A DNA stretch of 64,000 nucleotides, taken from contig JAEMBT020000009.1 in NCBI GenBank assembly GCA_018873245.2, forward strand, positions 16,673,794 to 16,737,793, read 5' to 3'. The notes beneath the pieces were generated by a model. That model saw nothing but the letters and a program-made list of their open reading frames with translations, had not been told where the DNA came from and made no database searches. The position numbers were made by a program, and so were the translations under genes. The DNA is from Archegozetes longisetosus (taxonomy: Eukaryota; Arthropoda; Arachnida; Sarcoptiformes; Trhypochthoniidae). Position 1 is the first letter of the stretch. Every line of letters begins with the position of its first letter. Positions 25,637 through 36,952 of this stretch are shown here, piece by piece.

Positions 25637-28600
25637 ATGGATTTATATTCATTGAACACGACATATTTTCAGCTTATTTTGAATGTTTCGGACATCGAGT
25701 TGGAAAACTTTAATTTAAACGAAACTTTTGAAAATAATGAAACGATTGGTGTTCTAATAAGTAATGAACAGATATTTACTCTAATATTGCCGTATAGTAT
25801 AATATTCTTGTTGGCAATTATTGGTAACGCATTGGTTATCATAACATTGGGTGCGAACCGACGAATGCGTTCGGTGACAAATATGTTTCTTCTGAATTTG
25901 GCGGTCAGTGATTTACTTCTTGGAGTATTCTGTATGCCATTCACTTTAGTTGGCGTTTTACTAAAAGAATTTATATTTGGCTCATTGATGTGCTGTTTGG
26001 TTCCATATCTACAGGGTTTGTATTATCTTAGATTTAGCCTCACTTGTAGTCAAGTGTATGTGAAAGGAATAGACTCGAGAATTTGACAGTAAGAGGACTT
26101 AGAAAAATTCCTAGAATATAAACAAATACCAGTTGAGTCTGGAAGATTCTAAAGAAATCTCGATAGGCTTTGCAGAAGATCAACTTGTTTATTTGATATC
26201 TATTGCAAATTGTATGGGATAAATCAATTTTTGTGCTTGGTGTTCTAAAAGTATAGCTCATGAAACTAGTCATAAATAATAGATATATATTATCAATTCA
26301 TATGATTAGAGATTGATGTATTTCATACAAAGTTAATGTATTCTATTCAAGATTTGTGTGAATTCATTTCAGCACAGGAATTTACAAAATATCTTTTAGA
26401 TTGTCATCAAGTAACTTGTCAACAATTCGAATTCATATTTTAGGCTTTAAGATAGTTTTAGGAATTTTATTTATTCAAATGGAAAACACTTACCTCACTG
26501 GACTTTAGATTTCGGTTTCAATTGAGTTTCGAAGCGAAGTCAATATAATAGAAAGTTCATGAATCTAGTTAAGTGACATTTATTTCATATTTAGATTCTA
26601 ACAGGTTTGTGCTAAAAGCAGATAAGAATTTAAACAAAGTCTTTAGAAGAGAAGTAGTACTTCAAATATTTATTCAAAATAAGTATTTTCAGTTCTTTAT
26701 TCAGTAATGGCAGAGGTTAGAAATCGATTTTGAATTTAGAAGTATCTAGTACTCAATTTAAATCATATCAGTTATAGAATCTTTATGAATACAACCATGT
26801 TTCCTAACTTGTCATTCACTCAACGTCAATAATAAGAGTCATGTCCACTTAGGTTACCACTCAGAAAATTGAATTATTTGAACAGTTCGTGAGACTACTT
26901 GAAAGTCTTGCAATTGAGGAAATCAATCATTTGATCTAAAATGAGACACTTTATTTACTTTATAAAGTTCTATCGGTTAGTTACTTCGATTTTTAGATTA
27001 ATACATTTTATTTCGAAACTTAATCTTCAACTAAGTGCGATATAGTATTGAAAGAGAACTGTTTTACTTTAAAATATGCTTTCATTAATAACATTTGATT
27101 TCAAGAAGTAAGATCTTAATTGGTCAAAGCACATAAGATTAGTTCAAATATATTTCTAGCGATTAAATATCTCTAGAGCCACCAATTTGCTGTGCGCTTT
27201 AATAGTGAAAGTTGTGTAAGAAATAAGTCGTGCTAAAAACAGGAAAAATCTGGGAGAAACTTCGAACTTAGAGTCTACAGTCATAGGCCAGTTAAGATTT
27301 TAAGTTCTCAATCGGTTGTTACTTACTAGAAAAAAATTGAGATCACAACAAGTTAGTAGCTCTAGTTGTCTCTACTAATGATCTAAACTGAAATGCTATC
27401 CTAAGTACACTATGATTTTCTAGTTGTTTTAACAATGGTACAGAATTTTCAATAAGAAGTCAAGTTTTCAGAAGTATCGTAACTACTGAAATAAAGACTC
27501 CACGCCTATATCTCAGCTACCAATGAATCAAGTAATTTCATATTCAGTACATAGGCAAGCCCTGCAAGGTTACATTCTCAAAATTAGCCTACGCTCACTT
27601 TTTCAAAATATGTTTAAAATACGCACATAAAACATTCTAGACATTGAATATTGAGAAAATAGAAATGAGGGACAGGTGGAGTGTGAATAGAATAGCCAAT
27701 ATTTTTTTGCATAACTTTGAGATTATGTAAATAAGATATGAAAAGTGTTGACTTAGTGGGTATAGTCAGAGTGCATGGGTGTACCACAAGTGTACTATGC
27801 GGAGATGTAGTATTGAAACGATTTTTAGTGTGGTGGCCTAGCTAAAATTCAGGCAACCCAATAAAGCTTACCTTGTTGTATCAATTTACTAAATGTAGTA
27901 GTCTTATGTTGAGAAACAAGGCAGAATATAGTTTTCAAAAGTTACGCAAGTGTTTGCTTTTAAGTTGTTGATAAAAATTTTATGAAATTTTAGATCTTCA
28001 AAAAGTAGACAGATAGATAAGAGAACTCCTTTAATACAATATAAAATTTCAGTCTTTATTAGCAAAGCGTTATACTTTTTTGAAGTCAATCAAAATGGAT
28101 TCAAATGACTGCGGTTCAATTATTAAAGCTTTGGTTTTAACCACACTAAGTAGTTATCAGTAGGAATCATATTTCAAAATTACGAAAGTCTTTTAACTTG
28201 GATATTTTCGAAAATATCACCTATACTCTATTTCACTATAAGATTCTCTATATCTATACAATGAATATGAAGGATGTCTTTGGCTTCATCATTACTATAA
28301 TATCGATCATAAATGCATATTCACTCATTCGTGAGATTGAGATAAGACCTGTCTCATTAACGAGCTTTGCAATCTATTAATGAAAGTATTCACTGCTCAA
28401 GAAATTGCTCGAAAACAATTTCTTCTTATTATTTTTCAAGTTTTTCTTATAATGAATTGAATATTCTGTGCATTCGTTAGATTCAATTAAGTTTAAGAAT
28501 TAATTTTGAGACATTTTTATTTGATTAGTTCCAGAACTTTTCTCAGAGTTAAGAATAGGTATGAGTAAGATTTGAAATAAAGTTTGACTATATAAATAAA

Positions 28601-31600
28601 TAAAAAATAGTTGAGCATGTCAATAAATGCAGAATGTAAACCTATTTAATCAGACTTCCTGACTCGAGAAGTCCTTCGTTTAATCAGAGATAAAAAATCA
28701 AATCTATTAAACAAAACCTAACAAATTCAGTGTGTTTTTTAAAGTTAGAAATTTTCATTAGTATCTAACGTAATTAACAAATGTCACTCAATTTTTAATA
28801 ACTTATATTTGGCTTTCGAAGTATCCGGCATGTGACTCAATAGCGTTTTTATATAAAACTCAGTGTTCAATATTAGTAATGAAAACTCTGAATACGTTGC
28901 GCCGTACCAAGTTACAAATAGTCAAAGAATAAGCATTAATGCTTGACATCTTTCAGTGAATATATGACTGCAAGGCTCGAATTGATGCGAAATAATTAAT
29001 TTTTGAAAGTAATTATTTTTTAGACTACATGCTTATATTGATAGTAAAATTTTAATGAGTAGGCTATTTAACTGAAAAACGATAGACAATTGGCTAACCT
29101 TTCAGAACACAATTTTTGATCATACAAATCCTTTAATTGTGCGGAAGAATAGTTTTCATTCAAGATCAATATTGAAATACCAAGATTTTTGACAATATTC
29201 CCAGTGTTTCTCTCTGAATATTTGGAAATAAATTAATGTTCAAAACAAACGAAAATAAATTTGGTTCCGAATTTTGCACGCCGTGCAGGCTTTGAATATA
29301 ATAAAAGAACAAAATAGAGAATAAAAAATAACAGAATAAAAGAATTGAAAATAAAGAAACTCAGTCACCCATAAATTTATTAAAGTTTTAAAACTTTTTC
29401 AATTCAAATATAAACAAAGAAACTTAAGTTTAAAAGCATATCTTGAATACAAATAAGTTTTATCTACTATTATATTCAGAGTGTAAAAGAAACGTTTTTT
29501 ATACTCAAGTCATAGCCAAACAATTCCTATTTGACTATATTTAATTGTTCGCCAAATATTTATGAGTTATGAAAACAATAAGAAATTGTTGGCTCATAAA
29601 TACCATCATTATTTCATTGATAAATACTCCAGTTGGTCATATTAGAATGAAGGTCATGGTCTATTCGATAGAATTCCCATACGTTTGATTAGAGTGATTG
29701 AGTCGATTGCGTAATATTGCGCTCATCGGTTAGGAAAACTATTTTTATTAGATTGTAATACAGTTGAGTTTAAGCACGATGAGAAAAGATTTCAATTTAA
29801 AAGATAGTTAAGCTTGCCTCTTTTCTTTGAGAATACTTTTCAAAAGAGCATAAGTCTATTATATATAATAATAGAATTCATATTTGAATAGAAAATTCCT
29901 ATAATATTGTCAATGATTTTATCGATTTTTTTCTGGATATATAGATGAATAGTTTCCTTCATTCAAACTGTTCGGCAAAAACTGATAAATTTGATTAAAG
30001 TTATCAGTTACTAACATACGCTATGTTTTATTCAATTTTCGACGAATACTTGTTCAAATTTAATGTACTTTTTAAGATCAATATATTGGTTTAATTCCAG
30101 TTTTGATGGGCTGAATAAATTTGTTTTGATGAAAATCTTCGATATGAAGTATCAAAGGTTTTGAAATCTAACACTTTTTAATGCATTATATTATCTTAAA
30201 TATTCTACATGCCTTCAAACCACTTTTCATCAAGTTCAACTAAGTCAACTTCATAGCTATTTCTTGTTGAACATGACTTACGATTTGATTGACAAGTTGA
30301 ATAACATTCTCTTTCGCTTCACTATCACTCTTAAAACATGAATTGTAGACACATCAATGTTTGTCTCGAAGCGAGTTGCTCTTACAAAGTTTTATCAAAC
30401 ATTATTATAAAATATTTTAAGAGTCAAAAGGATAGCTTTTATGCTATTCCAATATATCTATCGTCTAAATAAGCATCATACAAAATATAATTAATTAATT
30501 AATTCATCTATCATAATAGGGAATATGAAATTTGATTACTGAATAATTTCAATATGAATATCTAAACAGAAATTTTAAACTGGATTTTCAGTGAATATCA
30601 TTCTTATTGTATCTGATGATATCTAATGCAGTATTTTGTTAAAATTTTCAATTGTTTCTTTTAGTTGATTGGTTTAATTAAATTTTGATCGTAGTGACTC
30701 TTTCAGAACTTAACTAAAAATTCACGAAACCTAAATTATCTTAATTTATAAAAAGAAAGTTAAATTAATTATCTATGAGCAAACTTGTAATTTTTGGAAT
30801 GAAAATAATTTTATAATGACTATTTAATATTTAAATAACTTTCAATATTAAGTATAATGAAAAAATTAGCTTACATTCATTTTTAATTAACTGTCTAGAC
30901 CTTTCATTTAATATTTAATAGTGTTTTCAATAGTTGTATTTTATAAAGATTAACAATTTTGTTTACGATGAGTATGATTTAATAATTAAAACAATTTCTA
31001 AATCTATCTCAAAATCAAGCAAATGGACTAATAGTTATAAGAATATCAAACTTTAATTTCATTATTCAAATTCAGGATAGCCTATTCTCGATTTTGACTG
31101 ATACTTATTGCAACTAAAAATTTACTCGTAAAAATGTTTCAGTTCAACTTTTTATCTATAATTTTCACTTCACTTCAGAGAAAACTTATCCAACAAATTA
31201 ACACAATTTATGGCTAAAGTTTTCAATTGAAGCCTTTCAAACTCATTCACAAATAACACTTAAGCTTTAACAAAGTATGACTTGATTGAGGACTAACTTC
31301 AATCACTTCAAGTGCAACTTCAAGTTACTATTTATAGATTTTTCATAGAAAAGTTAACCCTAAGGCTATCACTTGAGTTCAAGTGAGTTTTGTGAATATA
31401 AAGATTGTGACTTAAGTTATAACTTTTTCAAGTTATTGCTTAAGTGGTGCTTATGAATAAAGCTCTCTGTAAGTGAAGAAATTATTTTCATAGTAGTATT
31501 TCGGTAAAACTAAATTTTAATATTGAGATTTTATAAGTTCATAAAATTACATAGTTTTTTCATAAAAACATTAGTTTTATCCTTTTTACTGATAAATTAA

Positions 31601-34600
31601 CATGATTTCGGCTTTTATTCACGAATTTATAGTTTTAACACTGAAAGAGTAATTAAAGAACCATTTTGGCGCCAATCAGCGCAAAAGAACCCCGGCCAAT
31701 TTTATTACTGTTGCATATCGTGAATAAATTATTTTTGATTTAATTCTATAGCTGTGTCAGTAGGCGTTTCGGTCTGGACTTTGGTCGTCATGTCTGTCGA
31801 AAGATACTATGCTATCTGTCATCCGCTTAAGTCTCGAGAATCTCGTCAAACATTAAGTCATGCCTACAAAATGATAGCATTCGTTTGGGTCAGTTCACTC
31901 ATAACAATGTCACCAATTACTATAATCAGTAAATTACAACTTATCGCAGACACCGGTAAACATCCTTTTGATACAGCATTAAATATTTTTTTATTATCCC
32001 CAAAAAAGGCTTTCTGACATGTCTCGATTGCAATGGCTATACTTTCTTCAGTTCACAAATATTTCAGTTGTACACTGGAGCTCAAAGTTTAATCATACCC
32101 CGGGAAAAATACTTTCGTGCACAACTTCTAAGCGTTTGTTTTAAACTACCGACAGTGTACAGTCGGTCGAAAAAAGTTATGCGTAGATCCCGGATTAATC
32201 TCTGATGCGTTTGGATAAGATAAGAGGGACGAGATATAAATTGAAACTATAAGTTTATGGCGTCAAATTATGGCATTACTCAGGAATTAAAAAGCATATG
32301 AGTAATAATGTTATTCGTAGCTGAAGTCAATTTATTTGATATTCATAAGAAAAACAATAAGTCATAGAATGAAAGCTACTGATAAAATATATCAAACTAT
32401 TTCAATAAAAATAGCTCAACAGTCAACTGTGATTCAATTTAAATAATTTTAATGATAAGTTGGACTGTCCTCTCGAGCTATCACTTCTTGTAACCGATGT
32501 GGCATTGACTCACCTAACTTAATACAAAGATGAGTCAAATTCTATTTTATCAAAGTTCTAAACTAATCTTTTAAGTATTCGCTTATCGACTAATATCACT
32601 AAACGTAATACAGATCTCAATGAGTTATTGAGCCCTTAGGTTTATCAACTTTTCTGCATCTTCTTAGTGATGACAAATACATAACTTTTATCTGTCGACG
32701 GCACTGTCCATTGTCTATAGTTTTAAAACAAAAGCTTAGAAGTTATGCATGGAAGTATCTTTCCTAGGGTATGATTAAACTTTTCTGAGCACTAGTGTAC
32801 TCCGCAAAACTGTATTTTATGTCCTTGAATATAATTTTGAACTTAGTTTTAAACTCTTTCACAATTCAAAAGAACAAATGTATTTGAGGCAGAAGGATCA
32901 AAAGATAAACGAATATTGCCTAGAGAAAATCATTTTGTAATTTCGTAATCTAATTTCCATTTTCAGTGTTTCTACAGATGTATTGTTAATATTTTTAAAA
33001 AATTAGCTTAACGGCCAGTCAGCGGCAACTCATCTGATTATATCACTGAACGTCATAAAAAATTATGGGATTAAATGTAAAATAAAACTAAAGCTCTTTA
33101 GCAACAATAAAGCATTTAGATTAACACCATGAAATAATTTATAATTTAGAAAAGTTATTCTCTCTGAATAAGTTGCAGATTTAAGACCCTATCAAAAGTT
33201 ACAATAAAAAAAAGTTTATGAGTACTTAAAAACAAAACTAAATTAATAGATTAGTAGATTAAAGTTTTAAAAAAGCATTAGTCGGATTTTTCAAATGTAC
33301 AATTTGAAAGTAATCCTATTATCTTTGATCAACTATTGCGTAATGTATTGAATATTATCATTAAATACATATGTATAATATATATTTTTAGCAAAATATT
33401 TCACAAACTATTGCTAAATGAACAAAACCGGATGAATAATTAATTTAAAAAATGATTAATAATAAAGTTATTTTGCAAATAATATGGGTTTGTACACATT
33501 TAAGTTTATGCAATCCGCCTTTTTGTTTGAAAAGCTGTATGCTAAATATAAATACTTTTTGAAAGATGAAGAGCAACACAAGTAGAACAAAGATAATAGG
33601 ATCATTTTCCAATTACATTATACAATGAATCATAATTATAATACTATCACCTTTCAAGCTCTATTATTGAAAGCGTATGCAGATCAGAATTGTAGAAAAA
33701 ACGTGACTCACATAATGCATTAGTTAAGGCTACATTGATGTCTATTGTTGGACGTGCTCTATATATTGGTGTAAGATTTCATACAAAGCATTCCTATAGT
33801 GATAAATGAATTGGACAAACAATGAGCCAGAGTCTACAGTTTTGTTATCTTATTCAACAATATTCAATAACGCGAACAAGCCAACAATTCAATGAATGGT
33901 TGAACAGATTAAGTAAATATTTTACTTCAATTTGGTATGTTTTGCACTCGAAACAAAATTAACAATGTTTCCCATACAACCAAATGATGGTTGAATCTGA
34001 AACGTATTGTTTCTCTTCCTGGTGGAGAAATAATAAAATAGTTTTTGAAAGATATTCAAAATGTCAAAATTTTCTTTGTTTTCAAGTGAACAAAATGAAA
34101 AATTGAATCATTTGACTTTAAACTTTGCAAATCGAGTGATGAGTATAAATATCTTATGCAAGCATTTAAGTTAGGGGAAAAGGGTATAACTCATAAAACT
34201 AGGTCCAGAATCTTATTTTCCATTCTTTCTAGAATAGGAAAACTTTTAAAATATTGATTGAATTACGGTTGAGCCAATGCATCGAATGTCAATTAATACT
34301 AGATCAGACTAAAATTTTTTGGACTCTTATAAAACATATACTACAAATGATATTTTAGATATGATTTTATTTTTATTTAATATATTCTCCATCATCCTGG
34401 ATGACAGCCTCCAGGCGGCAAGGGAGGCGTCTTATTCCTTTAAATGAATATTTTGTATTTATTACATTTATAGTTCCCTCAAAAGCACGTATGAGCTCAG
34501 CCTCATTCTGATATCTGACACCTTTATGAGGCTGCTTTATTTTAGTGAACCCAACAATATCCGGGGGGCTTAAATCCGGGCTGTACGGATTATATTTAAA

Positions 34601-36946
34601 TAATCGGCATAATCTAATGTACTCCAATTTCTATCGTCCAATAAAAGCTTTCTCAATTTTTCTGTGGTTTACTCATCAGTCGCAGTTCGAGGTCTCCCTG
34701 CACCCAATATCTGTTTACATGCTTTACGCTCTCCGTCTCGAAATTGGTTGTAAATATAATAGATGTCTGATCTGGAGAGGGCTAATGATCAAGTTGCTTT
34801 ATCCAATATGCGGTGAATTTCAGCAGCTGTATCTTCTAATAAATAGTGTAGCTTGATAAAAGCCCACTGTTCTTCACGTGTAATTGAGGCTCGAATCGGG
34901 TCAATGTTTGGAGAAAATATTTTGTCAATGAAAATAAGTATTAAAATAAAGCGCAAATTTATATGCGACCACATAGTTCAGACTGGTAAACAATACTGAT
35001 TAAGAATCAAGTGTCTACAGCTAACCATTATCTTTCAAGGCTAAGATATGAGTCCAAAAATTTTAGTCCGACCTAGTATTTAAAGCTAAAACAATACTTT
35101 GAGTCAACGAAATTTATGAATAAACTCTTAAAATGCAGAACTAAAGTAATAATTTTCCGTAACACTTTAGTCAATACAAAAAATTAATATCAGTTAATCA
35201 AAAACTTATCTTCAATCCTTAATCTTATTTTGTTTGTCTCACACAAACAATAGGAAAGTTTAAATGTCGAGAATCATGGCCATCGGAATTGGGATTCGAG
35301 ATTTTCACTCTATTTCTCGATATTATTTTATTGGTTATACCGCTAATTATCATGTCCTTCACTTATTCACTGATTGCACTCACTTTGAAGAAGAGTTTGA
35401 GTACTACTTCAACAGGAAGAAAGGGTAATTTGTTAGCAAATACCTATAAGTAGATAATTATAGGATTTTGTTGCCATTCAGTTCAGTAAATTCTCATTAC
35501 TATTAATCTTTTGCATCAAATTAGCATTAAATGTGTCTTGTCTAATAGCGATTCGAATACTATTAAAATAATGAAACTCTAATATTGCTTTTTACTTTAG
35601 TTATTATGATGATAGAAATAAGTGAATAATTTATTTTATGCTTAGAACTGATGGAACCTAAATAATTTCTCAGTCACTCTTTTGGTGCTAATTAGCGCAA
35701 AAATAGCTCTTTCGGCGCTAAATTCAGAGATCATGAAATAAACGCTAAAATTATGTTAATTTATGAACGAAAGAACGAAATGAAGTTAATGTCTTCTGAC
35801 GAAGATTATAAGTATTTGCGATAAAAAATACTAATCATTTTAAGACATATATTTCACAACTTTTAATATAAAAAATAGAAAAAATAATGTTTCAGATATT
35901 TTTAATTAGTAATTTTAGATTCTGGATTTATAATTCAGCATTTAATAATGCTTTCAATGCTCTGTAATTTGAAACTTAATGCATATTTTAAAAGATAAAG
36001 TTTTACGCAACATTTATTATGATTGAATAGTTCGAAATTTTCTAAATTTATAGATTACGAAACAAACGAACAAATGATTAAAATTATTTAAAATTTTAGG
36101 CTTATTTTAGTAATTTTTAATATTTGAGTACTAATAATTTGTAACAGTAACGAGTATAATTTTAGTTCTCGTCAATGCTCTATTTTTGAATTAAAATGCA
36201 ATTTGCAAATGATAACTTTCCCAAAAACATTTATTTAATTTTTTATTCATCAATTAACATAATCTTATCGTTTTCGTGGATTTTAGATTTAGGAACGAAA
36301 AAGGGCTTAAAGAGCTTATTTGGCGCTAATTAGCGCCAAAAGAGCATTAGCCAAAAAATCTTATAAAAAGTAACTAAACTTCGCTTAAATTTATTTTTCA
36401 ATAGATTATCACAATAAAAGAGGTAAATCATCAAACAGAAGTCTTCCTGATAGCAGACAAGATGATAGCAATAACTCCAAATCAATACACAATAATTATG
36501 ATAATGGTATAGAAACCGAAATTTGCACTGCAAATAGGAATGATAAGCCAAGAGTGACTACATTACGAACAAACACTGATCCATTAGTAGCTGAAGCACG
36601 ACAGAGACGTGTTATTAAAATGTTATTTGTGGTCGTTCTCGAGTTTTTTATTTGTTGGACTCCAATCTATACGGTTAATACAATAACTCTCTACTCGCCG
36701 AAATTGGTTTATAAAGGACTCGGCTATAATGGCATTTCGTTTTTCCATTTGTTGGCCTTCTTCTCGAGCTGTACTAACCCAATAACATATTGCTTTATGA
36801 ACTCGAAATTCCGCGAAAGTTTTTTATCACTATTTAAATGCAACAATTCTAATGGGTCCTATTTCATGAGCACTACATTTACATCTCACTCTACTCCTTT
36901 TAATCATAGAAATAGTAGTAGAGCTCATAAATTAGATCTATATTAA
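25637..36946 (+). CDS. Sulfakinin / cholecystokinin-like receptor (class A GPCR)
   Basis: A seven-transmembrane neuropeptide receptor in the plasma membrane, expected to bind sulfakinin (the arthropod CCK counterpart) and signal through G proteins in feeding control. I place four coding exons: 25637-26015, 31752-31955, 35254-35424 and 36405-36946. All have GT/AG borders, and the total is 431 residues. The N-terminus has four N-glycosylation sequons. Family landmarks seen: GN in TM1 (IIGNALV), D in TM2 (NLAVSDLL), Cys before TM3, ERY in place of DRY at the end of TM3, the second-loop Cys (KCRESWP), CWTP in TM6, NPITY in TM7 and a final FKC that could be palmitoylated. TM3, TM6 and TM7 match the insect CCKLR/sulfakinin receptor pattern closely. 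The third inner loop spans the exon 3/4 junction and is rich in N, S, D and R. An acceptor at 25624-25625 implies an upstream UTR exon. AATAAA lies directly after the stop (36947-36952) and again at 37105-37110. No break is seen. Whether it binds sulfakinin rather than another CCK-type ligand is inferred. Confidence 0.9.
31240..31463. mobile_element. Possible small MITE in receptor intron 1
   Basis: The ends form an imperfect inverted repeat (left AACTCATTCACAAATAACAC-TTAAGC, right the complement of GCTTTATTCATAAGCACCAC-TTAAGC). The interior has several CACTTGAA/TTCAAGTG dyads. No clear target duplication, so boundaries are approximate. Confidence 0.45.
31580..31690. mobile_element. Fragment of the GGCGCTAATTAGCGCC MITE family
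   Basis: On the opposite strand this stretch aligns with the right end of the intron-3 MITE (35677-36344). It shares a CTTTTGxCGCTxATT-GCGCCAAA block, the TTCTTTAA region and an inner ATCATGTTAATT block. Only one end is found. It stops about 60 bp before exon 2 of the receptor. Confidence 0.5.
32073..32797. mobile_element. Foldback MITE interrupted by a family B MITE
   Basis: The outer arms, about 32073-32157 and 32703-32797, are inverted copies (left end CACTGGAGCTCAAAGTTTAA, right the complement of CACTAGTGCTCAGAAAAGTT). They share ATCATACCC and AACTTCTAAGC blocks. TA flanks lie at 32071-32072 and 32798-32799. The 542-bp family B element (32160-32701) sits at the centre, so the original element was a nearly pure hairpin of about 180 bp. 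Confidence 0.8.
32160..32701. mobile_element. MITE, family B, copy 2 (nested)
   Basis: The second copy of the 16168-16689 family, in the same orientation, starting CAGTCGGTCGAAAAAAGTTA. The left TA is intact (32158-32159); the right one has become CA (32702-32703). It contains ATAAGAAAAACAATAAGTC and ACCTAACTTAATACAAAG stretches that differ from copy 1. Confidence 0.82.
34302..35073 (-). mobile_element. Internally deleted mariner transposon
   Basis: A 772-bp element with inverted ends of about 25 bp (left GATCAGACTAAAATTTTTTG, right the complement of GGTCGGACTAAAATTTTTGG) and TA flanks at 34300-34301 and 35074-35075. It lies antisense to the receptor in intron 2. The transposase remnant reads right to left: an N-terminal helix-turn-helix start (REEQWAFIKLHYLLE, around 34877), a second DNA-binding region with GRPRTAT (around 34690), then an abrupt jump to the C-terminal PYSPDLSP block and the closing segment ending GEYIK (34373). 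Most of the DDE/D catalytic core is absent, and stops and frame breaks are present, so it cannot be active. Confidence 0.88.
34373..34974 (-). pseudogene. Mariner transposase remnant
   Basis: The N-terminal DNA-binding half and the extreme C-terminus are fused by loss of the catalytic middle. Frames: 34789-34974 holds the first helix-turn-helix; about 34620-34780 holds the second, with a stop and a frame change; 34373-34627 holds the C-terminal block. The D of the SPDLSP region remains, but the first two catalytic aspartates are gone. It resembles the irritans/mellifera-type mariner group, but I am not sure of the subgroup. Confidence 0.85.
35425..36404 (+). other. Receptor intron 3 (980 bp)
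   Basis: The donor is GTAATTT after AAG-G and the acceptor is TTTTTCAATAG. Phase 1 joining gives a GAT codon in the third intracellular loop. Two thirds of the intron is one MITE (35677-36344). The first bases of exon 4 (ATTATCACAA) also follow the UTR acceptor at 25626; this is probably coincidence. Confidence 0.85.
35677..36344. mobile_element. MITE with palindromic GCGCTAATTAGCGC ends
   Basis: A 668-bp element. Both ends start CTCTTTTGG and contain a self-complementary core. At the right end this is a perfect 22-bp palindrome (36319-36340, TTTGGCGCTAA then its mirror complement); the left copy has two changes. Inner blocks (AGCTCTTT, ATTATGTTAATT) are also inverted-repeated. No convincing target duplication. 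It occupies most of receptor intron 3, ending 60 bp before exon 4. Confidence 0.75.
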
Positions 36947-36952
36947 AATAAA

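Larger units (their letters stand above)
26016..31751 (+). other. Receptor intron 1 (5.7 kb)
   Basis: The donor GTTTGT follows CAG-G at the start of TM3, and the acceptor is TTCTATAG. The exons join in phase 1, giving YLQ-AVSV, as the family requires. The intron is AT-rich with two recognisable inserts near its 3' end (31240-31463 and 31580-31690). No nested gene was found. Confidence 0.85.
31956..35253 (+). other. Receptor intron 2 (3.3 kb)
   Basis: The donor is GTAAAC after GACACCG and the acceptor is ACAATAG. Phase 1 joining restores ADTGKFKC, the expected second extracellular loop with its disulphide cysteine. The intron holds a nested pair of MITEs (32073-32797) and a deleted mariner (34302-35073). 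Confidence 0.85.

Noticed and set aside
25669..25944. 91-codon minus-strand frame
   Set aside because: Antisense of receptor exon 1; the plus strand carries the conserved transmembrane motifs.
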